Shown here: piece by piece, positions 1 to 8,013 of the stretch | Layout: each line of letters starts with the position of its first letter | How positions within the stretch are numbered: the stretch's first letter is position 1 | NCBI GenBank assembly: GCA_016929095.1 | Contig: JAFGJM010000061.1 | Coordinates: forward strand, 1 to 34,721 | Reading direction: 5' to 3' | DNA length: 34,721 nucleotides | DNA from: Anaerolineales bacterium | GTDB lineage: Bacteria; Chloroflexota; Anaerolineae; Anaerolineales; UBA4823 | Notes under the pieces: model-generated | Databases searched by the model: none | What the model saw: only the letters and a program-made list of their open reading frames with translations | What the model was told of the DNA's origin: nothing | Program-made: the position numbers and the translations under genes

Positions 1-60
1 AGCGAAGCGAAACATCTCACATTATTAAAGTATAGACCCTTCGCTTCGCTCAGGGTGACA
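1..60. repeat. Inverted repeat, cut by the window edge
   Basis: AGCGAAGCGAA at 1-11 is matched exactly by its reverse complement TTCGCTTCGCT at 40-50, followed by CAGGGTGACA. The right-hand text resembles the ends of the other palindromic intergenic repeats in this window (7748-7872 and 27366-27492). It is probably the right end of such an element that continues to the left of the window. Positions 61-147 hold nothing recognisable. Confidence 0.6.
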
Positions 61-147
61 GGCTTCTTTTGGGACAACCCCATAAATATTGTTAAAACGA
101 CCTAGAAGGTGAATTTTTCGGCCGTTTCACTCCCTTTGCGCGACAAA

Positions 148-633
148 TTATGTCTTTTGCAGATCAATACGTTTATTTAGATCCTCAAGGTGAGTCCGAT
201 AATGCTCATACGTGTTCTGCACGATCAGCATCCATGGCTGCCAGTCGGACGGCATATCAGGGAACCCAGCCGGATCATACAAGTCAGCTTCTGGTAAAGC
301 CTCCAATAATTGCACAAGCTGCGCGTGCGCATGAGCGGCTTCCTGGCGCACATCCTCCAAAGTACGCTCCCTGTTTTGTTCGTAAATCTTCTGGTTGCGC
401 TGGTCGGTGGGCAGGTTCCACCAGGGAGAGCCGACCAGCGCGTGCGCCTCGAGTAAACCAATCATTTCTATTTCGTGCCAGGTAATATGAGCAATGATAT
501 CTTTGATCGTCCACTCGCCGATTTTCACCTGCGCTATCCAGATGTCATCGAATTGCCGCAAACTTTCTTGCCAAGCCTGGTAATCCTCTTGGATTGATTT
601 CAATAATTCTGATTTGGTGGGTTGGTTTTCCAC
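148..633 (-). CDS. DinB/ClbS-like four-helix-bundle protein
   Basis: The 161-residue product fits the DinB/ClbS (DfsB) superfamily, small helical bundles that often bind a metal through three histidines and include thiol-dependent transferases and resistance proteins. Visible marks are WTIKDIIAHITWHE (His49, His53) after an N-terminal helix, and TYEHYRTHLEDL near the C-terminus (His144, His148). Length is normal for the family. The start is GTG at 633; GAGG lies six bases upstream, and no ATG is better placed. It is a single gene with no operon partner: the TolB-like gene upstream on the same strand ends 67 bases away. The substrate cannot be told. A second, distant relative is at 26664-27140. 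Confidence 0.8.
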   Translation of the reverse strand: MENQPTKSELLKSIQEDYQAWQESLRQFDDIWIAQVKIGEWTIKDIIAHITWHEIEMIGLLEAHALVGSPWWNLPTDQRNQKIYEQNRERTLEDVRQEAAHAHAQLVQLLEALPEADLYDPAGFPDMPSDWQPWMLIVQNTYEHYRTHLEDLNKRIDLQKT

Positions 634-700
634 AGATAACCTCAGATGAAAAAATTATAGATCAGTCGCTATGCCAGACAAAGAACATCTGCTTTACATA

Positions 701-1717
701 TTAAGGCTGCCAGGCTGGCGCATATATCGCCTCTCCCTCTTTCGGATAGTACAATTCCCTGCTTTCCCCGTTTGATACCGAAATGATGGAAATTCGCCCA
801 ATATTAATATCGCCAATAGCAATTTGCTTCCCATCCGGCGACCAGCTAAATATCGCACTTACATCAGTATAGACCGGCCTGGTGAGCTGTTTTACTTTAG
901 AGCCGTCTGAGCGCATGATATAGAGCGCGAAAATATTGTATTCGCCGTGCATCTCTGAGACAAAGGCGATATTTTTTCCATCCGGCGACCAAACGGGGGA
1001 TGCGTTTTCCCAGGTGTCGTGGGTTAACGCCATATCGTTCGTGCCATCGAGGTTTTTTATATGGATCTGGCTGGAGCCATCGTTGCGTTCTTTTTGTTCT
1101 TCCAACGACATGTAAGCCATTTTCTTACCGTCCGGCGACCAGGCAGGGGTTTGATAAAAGAAATCATAGCTGGCTTCGCTGATTTTTTCCACCTCGCTAC
1201 CATCCAGCTTCGCTTTACGCCACCACCATAAGCCTTCATTATCAGTAGTACGAAAAGCAATATGTTGACCATCCGGCAGCCATATCGGAAGCGAGTTGTC
1301 ATAATCTGTGGTCACCTGGTTGATATTACCGCCATCGGAATCCACAATAAAGATCTGATAGCTTCCTGTACGGTTGGATACAAACGCCAGGCGCTGCCCA
1401 TCTGGCGACCAGGCTGGGGTTTCATCGGCATTTGGATGGTTGGTGATGCGGGTCAGACCGCTGCCATCCGGGCAGATCGTGTAGATATCGGGCGGCTCCT
1501 TTACGTTGAAATTGAACATCGCAAAGGCAATTTTGTGGCAATCCGACATTTTTTCACCCATGCTGGATGATGGGACATCTGCAGGTATTGTAGAATCAAT
1601 GGCTGCAGTGCTTGGCGATCTGCTTTCGGGCAAATTGGAATTCGGTTGCGGCCCTGGCGTCGAGCATGCCGTGAGAAATATACATGACAACAAAAGTGAT
1701 AGGGTTTTTATTTTCAT
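701..1717 (-). CDS. TolB/PD40-repeat beta-propeller lipoprotein
   Basis: The 338-residue protein begins with a lipoprotein signal: a hydrophobic stretch ending LTAC, with Cys18 as the predicted lipidated residue. A Ser/Pro-rich linker follows to about residue 55. The rest is a chain of WD40-like (PD40) units with the hallmark WSPDG, at TPAWSPDGQRLAF, LPIWLPDGQHIAF, TPAWSPDGKKMAY, SPVWSPDGKNIAF and FSWSPDGKQIAI, about 45 residues apart, enough for a six-bladed propeller. Such proteins sit on the outer face of the membrane and bind proteins or ligands; no enzyme residues are apparent. The start codon lies two bases past the stop of the propeller gene upstream, with no clear ribosome site, so translation is probably coupled to it. 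The partner is unknown. Confidence 0.85.
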   Translation of the reverse strand: MKIKTLSLLLSCIFLTACSTPGPQPNSNLPESRSPSTAAIDSTIPADVPSSSMGEKMSDCHKIAFAMFNFNVKEPPDIYTICPDGSGLTRITNHPNADETPAWSPDGQRLAFVSNRTGSYQIFIVDSDGGNINQVTTDYDNSLPIWLPDGQHIAFRTTDNEGLWWWRKAKLDGSEVEKISEASYDFFYQTPAWSPDGKKMAYMSLEEQKERNDGSSQIHIKNLDGTNDMALTHDTWENASPVWSPDGKNIAFVSEMHGEYNIFALYIMRSDGSKVKQLTRPVYTDVSAIFSWSPDGKQIAIGDINIGRISIISVSNGESRELYYPKEGEAIYAPAWQP

Positions 1718-1719
1718 GA

Positions 1720-3399
1720 TTAGGGTTTGATCGTCATGGGTAGAAAAACCTGAGCCAGATCATATTCCACCATGAATAACTCGTCAATGGTATCCGTGCC
1801 CATATCCGAGATCACGATTCCCTTTTGCGAATCAGGTGTGAAATCAATATTTCGAAAATAAACATGCCCGGTATTGGAGGGATTGGGAGTCATAATTCCA
1901 GCCAGACCCCCAGTAATCGGCGATTTATACAGGCGCTGTCCTTCTGTGCTGCCATCCGAAGAGCCAATGGTAAATACGGTATGAAGGCTATCGGGTGTGA
2001 CATTCAACGAAAAAACGGATCTCTGCATGGCTAAAGCAAATTCCGCGTATCGAACAGATGCGCCGCCATTGATGGAAACACTGTAGCCCTCTGTATACGT
2101 ATCATTAGAAAATTGACCGCTATAAACTACCCGTGTACTATCCGGCGAAATCTTGAAAGTATATACGCCATATCCCAGAGATGGCGCCTGGTTGAGCCGG
2201 GTAACGACGGTGTTCCCGGAAGTAGACCGTTTGAAGATTTCGTATCTGCCATCCACCGCATTATCGGCGCAATAGACCACGTTGGCGCCATCCGGTGATA
2301 TGGCAAAATCATTATAATCATTATCCAGGCCGCAATCGATATTTCCCCCGCTCACCAGGGTACTGTTGAGTTTTTTCATGCTGGTATCCGGTTCGGCGAT
2401 CGGCGCGCTGTAAATCTCTAATTTGCCGGCATCATCCAGGCTGCCGGTAAACACCACATAGGCGCCGTCGCTGGAGATGCGGAACTGGTCAATGGAACCT
2501 TCCGTTAATGTGGGTTTATCCAGCCGAGTAGCTGCGCCGCCGGTGGGAAGCACACTGAACAGGCGTTGATAGGAGCTCCCGTAGTCTTTCATGAGATACA
2601 CGACGCGGTTATTATTGGGTGAGATCAAGAAATCTGATATTGCAAAACCGGTCACATCCGTGGATATTTTGGTATTGGTTCCTCCACTAATAGAGACATG
2701 CCATAAAGATCGTTGATATCCGCCGAGAAGGTCGCTGTATATGATGAAATTTCCATCCGGAGAGAGATTAAAATGATAAATCGAGTAATTATCGGCTAAT
2801 ACAGCGTTCAACTTTTCTGGTAATACAGCGGGATTGGGAGGAATAGCCAGATGCACGCCGGTGATGGGTGATTTATATAATTCAGTGATGTCTTCAGTTG
2901 AAAAATCACAGGTGAAAATCACATAGTCGCTGTCGGGCGTGATTTGAAAATCCCTAACAAACCGAGATGAAGCCATTAACGGATGAGATATGAATTTTAC
3001 ATCGCCGCCGCCAATCGGCACACTGCGCAAGTAGCGACCATTATTTGAGGAATTCAAGACAGAATAAACTACCCATTGGCTGTCGGGGCTGATGAGAATG
3101 TTCGAGACATCGTAGCAATCGGTGAGATTAGTGTTCAGCTTCACCACTTCCAAAGTCTGCAGGTTAACCGAATACAATTCAGTCGTACCAAGCAGATGTT
3201 TATCTGCCCGGAAGACCACATAATTGCCATCCGGGCTGATTTCAAAAGAATTGACTTCTCCACCCGGGACCATCTGCCCGCTCAGGTTGGTCACTTCATC
3301 GATGGATTGCGGCGCTCGATTTGCCTTCACAACCCACATGGGTGAGACAAGCGCTGAAATTACAATAAGTATAAATACGCCTCGGATAAGGTGTTTCAT
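1720..3399 (-). CDS. Secreted ten-repeat TolB-like propeller protein
   Basis: The frame opens at 3411, but ATG at 3399 is preferred: it has GGAG six bases upstream and gives MKHLIRGVFILIV..., a normal signal peptide with likely cleavage near WVVKA-N. The 559-residue product has about ten units of the form F.ISPDG..VVF or Y, spaced roughly 50 residues, e.g. FEISPDGNYVVF, FQITPDSDYVIF, FRISSDGAYVVF, FKISPDSTRVVY. Ten blades exceed a single propeller, so two domains or a long solenoid are likely. There is no lipobox. The chain ends ...AQVFLPMTIKP, a hydrophobic LP-containing tail also seen in the protein at 25035-26387. It is first in a two-gene unit with the propeller lipoprotein. Function is not known. 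Confidence 0.82.
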   Translation of the reverse strand: MKHLIRGVFILIVISALVSPMWVVKANRAPQSIDEVTNLSGQMVPGGEVNSFEISPDGNYVVFRADKHLLGTTELYSVNLQTLEVVKLNTNLTDCYDVSNILISPDSQWVVYSVLNSSNNGRYLRSVPIGGGDVKFISHPLMASSRFVRDFQITPDSDYVIFTCDFSTEDITELYKSPITGVHLAIPPNPAVLPEKLNAVLADNYSIYHFNLSPDGNFIIYSDLLGGYQRSLWHVSISGGTNTKISTDVTGFAISDFLISPNNNRVVYLMKDYGSSYQRLFSVLPTGGAATRLDKPTLTEGSIDQFRISSDGAYVVFTGSLDDAGKLEIYSAPIAEPDTSMKKLNSTLVSGGNIDCGLDNDYNDFAISPDGANVVYCADNAVDGRYEIFKRSTSGNTVVTRLNQAPSLGYGVYTFKISPDSTRVVYSGQFSNDTYTEGYSVSINGGASVRYAEFALAMQRSVFSLNVTPDSLHTVFTIGSSDGSTEGQRLYKSPITGGLAGIMTPNPSNTGHVYFRNIDFTPDSQKGIVISDMGTDTIDELFMVEYDLAQVFLPMTIKP

Positions 3400-3864
3400 G
3401 GTTCTCTCCATTAAATCGGTAAAGTATGATGTCTATATGGCATTAATTACTATATGGTTAAAATAGGTAAGCAGCGAAATATTATGTGAATTGGTAAGGA
3501 TAACCTCTGAAACTGAGGTGAGTGGAATATTGTTACAAAGTATTTTGCCTTGCGCACAGGCTTTTGCCGCCCACTTGCCGCGCGGCTGAGTGAATTATAT
3601 ATGAAATCAAATACCTTTTCTATCTATTTTTATAAGAAGCTATGAGCCTAAAGCTGAAAATAATATATTTACTTTCTTTAGGTAAAAATCAAGCAATAAT
3701 TTCTACTACCATATTTATGAGGGTATTTTTAGTTCAGCAATAGCTGAGCGCACGTAACCTGCCGAAACTTACATCATTTGTACTAAAAACGGGCAAATAT
3801 CTCTATGCCACTTGTCTTGAATTATGAGATTATTTTTAGTATTTGAAAGAAAGTGATAAGCTGC
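3400..3864. other. Intergenic gap without a supported gene
   Basis: About 460 AT-rich bases with no open frame that resembles a protein and no tRNA. It must hold the promoter of the 1720-3399 gene and the 3' end of the 3865-5106 transcript. A short GC-rich patch lies near 3550-3590. A weak complementary pair, CCTAAAG with CTTTAGG, lies around 3648-3683 with a long loop. I see no good terminator. Confidence 0.5.
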
Positions 3865-5106
3865 TTATTGGTGAATCCGCGACATGAACGCCACACTCTC
3901 AATATGGCAGGTTTGCGGGAAAAGATCAAAGGGTGTGATGCTGTGCAGCCGGTATCCCTCTTTACACAAGATGCGGGCATCGCGCGCCAGAGTCGCCAGG
4001 TCACAAGAAACATATACCAAAGTTTTCGGCGCTAATCGGAATAAACCCTGCAAAGCGCCTTTTGCCAAACCCGCCCGTGGTGGATCGACCAGGGCAATCT
4101 CAGGATGGACATCCAACTGAGGCAGCACGTTTTCGGCGGCGTCCTGATAAAGTTCCACATTATCATAAGCATCCAGGTTGATCATGAAATCATCGCAGGC
4201 GGATGGTGATACCTCGATACCGATCAAGCGCCGTACATGCGGCGCTAAAAAGGCGCTGAACAATCCTACCCCGCAATAAATATCCAACAAAGTCTCTTCA
4301 CCGGTCAGCGATAGGTTTTCAAGGACATGTTCAACCATAAGCTGTGCGCCTTCGATATTCACCTGAAAGAACGAGCCCGCCGACACATGGAAACGCTTTT
4401 GATTTACTTCCATGTCGATGAAATCACTGCCTGCCATGACGATGGCTCCTGCCGGACTCAGATGCACCACCGAAAGAGGCAATCCTTCCACGGTCATCTC
4501 GGGCGCCTGGATGTCATTGCTTTCCAACACCAGCATCAATTCATCATCAGCGCCAACTCGCAGATCGATACGGTGTAAATCTTCGATCGGCTCGAAATCT
4601 AATTGCCGCCAAATATCATTTAGCGCCAGTTCAGGTAAAAAGCATTCCTGTATAGGAAATACATTCTGCGTTCCTCCCCGGTGGTACCCCAATTTGCCGT
4701 CTGGGGTCAGGTGGAACTGAACAGTATTACGATAATGCCACTCCTGGGGTGAGGCGACTATCGCTTGCAGAGGGATATTTTCCAAACCTCCGATGCGCCT
4801 AAACTGGTCGCGTACAATTGCAGTTTTCGCAGCCAGTTGGTTCGAGTACGCCAGATGCTGGTAATGGCATCCGCCGCATTCGCCAAAATGAGGGCAGCGC
4901 GGGGCGATCCGCTGCTGCGAAGCCTGCAATACTTCCATCACTTCACCACGCACATGGTGAGGTTTTTCTTCCACCACCCGCAGGCGTATCGTTTCGCCGG
5001 GCAATGCATGCGGCACAAACACCGCCCGTCCATCAGGCAGCCGTCCCAGGGCATCGCCACCAAAAACCAGGGTTTCCATCGTAACATCATAAGTAGGTGA
5101 AGTCAT
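3865..5106 (-). CDS. rlmD: TrmA/RlmD-family RNA m5U methyltransferase
   Basis: The family methylates C5 of a specific uridine in 23S rRNA (RlmC, RlmD) or tRNA (TrmA) using SAM. With the ATG at 5106 the protein is 413 residues. Visible in order: a TRAM-like N-terminus (1-60), iron-sulfur cysteines C71-x5-C77-x2-C80 with C155 as likely fourth ligand, the SFFQVN motif, SAM motif LLDIYCGVGLFS (273-284), DPPRAGL (341-347), catalytic VSCDLATLARD with nucleophile Cys368, and HIESVAF with general base Glu403. An upstream in-frame ATG at 5187 exists, but 5106 overlaps the phosphatase stop as ATGA, the usual sign of coupling, and matches the family N-terminus. The family is certain; the exact target (U1939, U747 or tRNA U54) is not, so the symbol is provisional. 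Confidence 0.9.
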   Translation of the reverse strand: MTSPTYDVTMETLVFGGDALGRLPDGRAVFVPHALPGETIRLRVVEEKPHHVRGEVMEVLQASQQRIAPRCPHFGECGGCHYQHLAYSNQLAAKTAIVRDQFRRIGGLENIPLQAIVASPQEWHYRNTVQFHLTPDGKLGYHRGGTQNVFPIQECFLPELALNDIWRQLDFEPIEDLHRIDLRVGADDELMLVLESNDIQAPEMTVEGLPLSVVHLSPAGAIVMAGSDFIDMEVNQKRFHVSAGSFFQVNIEGAQLMVEHVLENLSLTGEETLLDIYCGVGLFSAFLAPHVRRLIGIEVSPSACDDFMINLDAYDNVELYQDAAENVLPQLDVHPEIALVDPPRAGLAKGALQGLFRLAPKTLVYVSCDLATLARDARILCKEGYRLHSITPFDLFPQTCHIESVAFMSRIHQ

Positions 5107-5717
5107 GATTTCCTCAAATGGCAGGTGTCGTTCAATGAAGCCAGCGTGAAATCGCTGCCGTCCCATTCGATAATATTGATAGCGCATGTATCTTGTTTGA
5201 TGCGCCAGAAACGATCATTACCCAAACCGAGTATACCTAACAGCATGATGCGGTTGACCACGGTGTGCCCCACCAGCATGATCGTGTCATGAGGATATTG
5301 GTTACACACCTGTTTAAGAGTTTCCATCAGACGAGAACGCAAGTCTTGCAAGGTTTCTCCGCCGGGGATGATGGCTTTCTCGGGGGCGTGATACCAATGG
5401 GATATCTGTTCCGGCCAGCGCTGGCGGGCTTCATCCGGAGATAACCCCTGCCATTCTCCATAATCAATATCTATAATGCCAGGTAAGGGTTGCACAGAAA
5501 GTTGAAAATGGCGGGCAGCAGCCTCGGCAGTTTGCATGGCACGCGAGAGCGGGCTGGCATATATGGCGACAGGCTTCCAACGAGCAGCGATCCACGCACC
5601 GGTGGCTTCTGCCTGCTGTAGACCGGTCTGGTTAAGTGGAATATCAGCCCGCCCGCGAAAACGTTCGTTGCGATTCCATTCTGTTTGCCCATGCCGGACA
5701 AGAATGATTTTTGTCAA
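5103..5717 (-). CDS. Histidine phosphatase family protein
   Basis: The 204-residue protein is a phosphoglycerate-mutase-like (branch 1) histidine phosphatase. The N-terminal LVRHGQTEWN carries the phospho-acceptor His9 with Arg8. A likely acid Glu88 is in DYGEWQG, and the second catalytic His151 is in LVGHTVVNR. R59 in SPLSRAMQTA is the usual phosphate-binding arginine. The start is TTG at 5717, supported by GGAGG five bases upstream; no nearby ATG keeps the LVRHG strand intact. The gene overlaps the downstream methyltransferase by four bases. Members include CobC-type alpha-ribazole phosphatases and broad phosphatases; no cobalamin gene is adjacent, so the substrate is left open. Confidence 0.88.
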   Translation of the reverse strand: MTKIILVRHGQTEWNRNERFRGRADIPLNQTGLQQAEATGAWIAARWKPVAIYASPLSRAMQTAEAAARHFQLSVQPLPGIIDIDYGEWQGLSPDEARQRWPEQISHWYHAPEKAIIPGGETLQDLRSRLMETLKQVCNQYPHDTIMLVGHTVVNRIMLLGILGLGNDRFWRIKQDTCAINIIEWDGSDFTLASLNDTCHLRKS

Positions 5718-5879
5718 AAGCGCCTCCGACTGTTTATTGAATTTGGATTATTCTAACTTCTACCGTCCGGCAATGCAAGCGTATGAAAACAAAGGTGGCG
5801 ATAAAGCCAGGATTTTTAACAAAAAATAAATAGTGGGTTTTATAAATCGTGGTATCATTGCACGCATTGGAGTTTTAAA

Positions 5880-6260
5880 GTGGACGACAATATTACTATT
5901 ATCGAGGGGCCTCCCCCAACATTTGAAGCTATTCATGAAGACTGGGCACTTGGGTTGAATGAAAGTCCAGAATTAACCCATGTTGTATCGACAAAATTAC
6001 GCACATTTAATGGTCCTGCTCTGGTGGAACGTTGCCACCGCGCCTTTCATAACCAACAGCCCATCCATTTGATTTTCCGCACACCCGAAGGATTTGAGAG
6101 TCAGGCGCCAATTCTAGCCGCTCGTACGGTAGAGGTAGAAGAAGGGCAAATGTTGCTTTTATGGCTGCGATTTTCCGGCGATGAAGTGGATTTCGAGCTT
6201 GGTGTTGATGACGAACTGGGGCATGACCTGGATGATGACGATCCTTCAGGATTAATGTGA
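5880..6260 (+). CDS. Small acidic protein of unknown function
   Basis: I do not recognise this 126-residue protein. The start is GTG at 5880 with GGAG seven bases upstream. It is acidic, with a central region rich in beta-prone residues (HLIFRTPEGF, MLLLWLRFSG) and a C-terminal tail dominated by Asp and Glu (DDELGHDLDDDDPSG). It has no signal peptide or membrane segment, so it is probably cytoplasmic. A well-formed intrinsic terminator follows 22 bases after the stop, so it is a monocistronic gene. A TGn-TATCAT extended -10-like element at 5850-5858 may be its promoter. Normal codon use, ribosome site and terminator argue that it is real. Confidence 0.7.
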   Translation: MDDNITIIEGPPPTFEAIHEDWALGLNESPELTHVVSTKLRTFNGPALVERCHRAFHNQQPIHLIFRTPEGFESQAPILAARTVEVEEGQMLLLWLRFSGDEVDFELGVDDELGHDLDDDDPSGLM

Positions 6261-6281
6261 AACGATTATAAATGTACAACT

Positions 6282-6325
6282 AAAAGGGTTTCACTTCCGT
6301 AATAATGGATGTGAAACCTTTTTTT
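6282..6325 (+). terminator. Intrinsic terminator
   Basis: GGTTTCAC (6287-6294) pairs with GTGAAACC (6311-6318), with flanking A:U pairs and a run of seven T. It ends the transcript of the 126-residue gene. Confidence 0.85.
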
Positions 6326-6382
6326 GTTTTACTCTTGCATATTCAACGATAATGATGCACAATCCAAATAAAGGAGGCAAAG

Positions 6383-6748
6383 ATGAACGATATTCCTCAA
6401 GATGATGGCGATCTGGCGGAAGAGTTCCGTCAATTAGGCAAGAATTTAGTGGATACGCTCCGCCTGGCCTGGGACAGCCCGGAACGGAAGAAGCTGCAAG
6501 ATGAAATTGAATCTGGTCTGGTGGATGTGGTGTCTTCATTAAAAAGGGAAGCAGGTGAATTCAAAGCCAGCCCTCCCGGACAAAAGCTAAAAGAAGAGAT
6601 TGATGATATGCGCCAAAGCTGGGAAAGCGGCGAGGCTGAAGCCAAAGCCCGCCAGGAAATAATGAACGCCATCCGCATGGCTAATAACGAACTTCAGAAA
6701 TGGTCGGAAAAGTGGCAAAAAGGGTCCGGGGAAAGTAACGATCAATGA
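6383..6748 (+). CDS. Small helical, charged protein of unknown function
   Basis: A 121-residue protein with AGGAGG just upstream of its ATG. It is almost wholly predicted amphipathic helix, rich in Glu, Lys and Ala, with two similar stretches (RLAWDSPERKKLQDEIESGL and ASPPGQKLKEEIDDMRQSW), each a Pro-containing turn followed by KLxxEI. This suggests an internally duplicated helical hairpin or coiled coil. There is no signal peptide, membrane segment or Cys. The stop lies 14 bases from the end of the convergent trmO gene. No function can be assigned; the duplicated helix pattern resembles stress or membrane-associated helical proteins only in general character. Confidence 0.7.
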   Translation: MNDIPQDDGDLAEEFRQLGKNLVDTLRLAWDSPERKKLQDEIESGLVDVVSSLKREAGEFKASPPGQKLKEEIDDMRQSWESGEAEAKARQEIMNAIRMANNELQKWSEKWQKGSGESNDQ

Positions 6749-6762
6749 GATGATAAACCCCC

Positions 6763-7242
6763 TCACTGAAAACGGTTATCGGATACCTTTGAAGCAATGG
6801 TGTCTTTGGATTTCTCCAACCACCCAATCTTGACATCCGGGTGATGATCAAATTCGGGTACATAAGGCTTGATATTCAACAGGGGAGTGCCATCCAATAT
6901 ATCGATATTTTCAACAACGAGAATGTTTTCCTTTATTTCCACCAGTCTGACCACCGAAAGCCCAATGGGGTTTGGGCGCGTCGGGGCACGCGTGGCAAAC
7001 ACGCCATGCGGCGCGCCATCCAAAAAGGGGGTTACCTGCAGCGAGACGCGCTTCACGGCATGCAAGTGGTAAAGCAGGATGATATGGGAAAATCCATCCA
7101 GGTCTTTCAACCCATCAGCGAATTGCGGGTAGATTTCCACCGTCCCCGCGGCGCTGGTTTTGCAAGTGGGTTGAATGGGCATGGATTCAAGTAATTGAAA
7201 TGGGGTATGAATGATTCCGATGGGGTTGTATTGTATTTGCAT
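6763..7242 (-). CDS. trmO: tRNA t6A37 methyltransferase TrmO
   Basis: TrmO (YaeB/TsaA, UPF0066) N6-methylates threonylcarbamoyl-adenosine 37 of tRNA-Thr with SAM, in an unusual single-sheeted beta-barrel fold. The 159-residue product shows the family order: YNPIGIIHTPF (5-15), DLDGFSHIILLYHLH (47-61), the signature GVFATRAPTRPNPIGLS (80-96) and LDGTPLLNIKPYVPEFD (116-132). It lacks the C-terminal extension of E. coli TrmO. An in-frame ATG at 7272 would add ten residues, but the inner ATG gives the usual family N-terminus; neither has a strong ribosome site. The cupin gene lies about 60 bases upstream on the same strand and may be cotranscribed. Confidence 0.9.
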   Translation of the reverse strand: MQIQYNPIGIIHTPFQLLESMPIQPTCKTSAAGTVEIYPQFADGLKDLDGFSHIILLYHLHAVKRVSLQVTPFLDGAPHGVFATRAPTRPNPIGLSVVRLVEIKENILVVENIDILDGTPLLNIKPYVPEFDHHPDVKIGWLEKSKDTIASKVSDNRFQ

Positions 7243-7304
7243 GGCTAATATTATATCCAACAAGTGAATCATATTTTTCCGGAATTATTAATACATGATC
7301 CAAA

Positions 7305-7709
7305 TCATGATTTAACCCACTCCGGCAACCGGGCATCCAATTGAGATAATTCCTCTTCAGTGATCAGACGTACCTCCGTATCATGTAAGTGAGTGTTCAG
7401 GTCTTCCACAATTAACAAAGAAGCTTGTTGATTTGCTACCAGTCTATGCCATACCCTTTTTGGAACACTATAAACAACACCGGGTTCCAGGTCATAAACC
7501 TGCAGTGCTTCATCATCCGGGTGAGTGAATAATGCGGCTTTGCCCCTTAGCAGCACAAAACCTTCCTCCGTTTGGTTATGGCGCTCAATTTCGTGTAGAT
7601 TCTTACGCTCACAAGAAGGATCCCAATTCATGATAGCAACTTGCCAGTTAGGGGTTAATAATAAAGGCTTATAGCCTAATCTTTCAAATTTATACACATT
7701 AACAGACAT
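7305..7709 (-). CDS. Cupin-fold protein
   Basis: A 134-residue single-domain cupin. Typical features are HEIERHNQTEEGFVLLRGKAALF (cupin motif 1 region, His43, His48 and Glu53 as possible metal ligands) and LEPGVVYSVPKRVWHRLV (motif 2 region with the second-half His). Such small cupins bind a metal or sugar and serve as isomerases, dioxygenases or sensors; the substrate cannot be read here. The ATG at 7709 is preceded by GAGG at five bases. It lies upstream of trmO on the same strand with a short gap, so a two-gene transcript is plausible but functionally unexplained. Confidence 0.75.
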   Translation of the reverse strand: MSVNVYKFERLGYKPLLLTPNWQVAIMNWDPSCERKNLHEIERHNQTEEGFVLLRGKAALFTHPDDEALQVYDLEPGVVYSVPKRVWHRLVANQQASLLIVEDLNTHLHDTEVRLITEEELSQLDARLPEWVKS

Positions 7710-7747
7710 TCACACCTCGTAATTTAATTCATAGACAAAAAACTAGT

Positions 7748-7872
7748 CACCCGACAGTTTACTACTTGTCACTGCGAGAAACGCAGCGACGAAACAGTCT
7801 CATACTCGATAACGACAAGATTGCTTCGCTCGTTCCTCGCTCGCAATGACAGTTCACGAAACCTGTCAGGTG
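7748..7872. repeat. Palindromic dispersed repeat (REP/MITE-like)
   Basis: Two nested inverted repeats: outer CACCCGACAG (7748-7757) with CTGTCAGGTG (7863-7872), one mismatch; inner GTCACTGCGAG (7768-7778) with CTCGCAATGAC (7840-7850), one mismatch. Short internal palindromic pieces such as TTGCTTCGCTCG lie between. A related element is at 27366-27492. It fills most of the gap between the cupin gene and the oxidoreductase. There is no coding capacity. Confidence 0.75.
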
Positions 7873-8013
7873 TTTAGAAAAAAATAACCCAATCAACCTG
7901 TATAGCCATTTTTATAATCAAATGCCTGACCTATTTTGAATTCCCAAAATCGAATACATGACTCCATCCACAGACGCCATTTTTTTTTACTTGCTGACAC
8001 TGATATCACGCAT

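Noticed and set aside
7748..7872. CRISPR-like repeat
   Set aside because: It is a single long palindrome without regularly spaced units.
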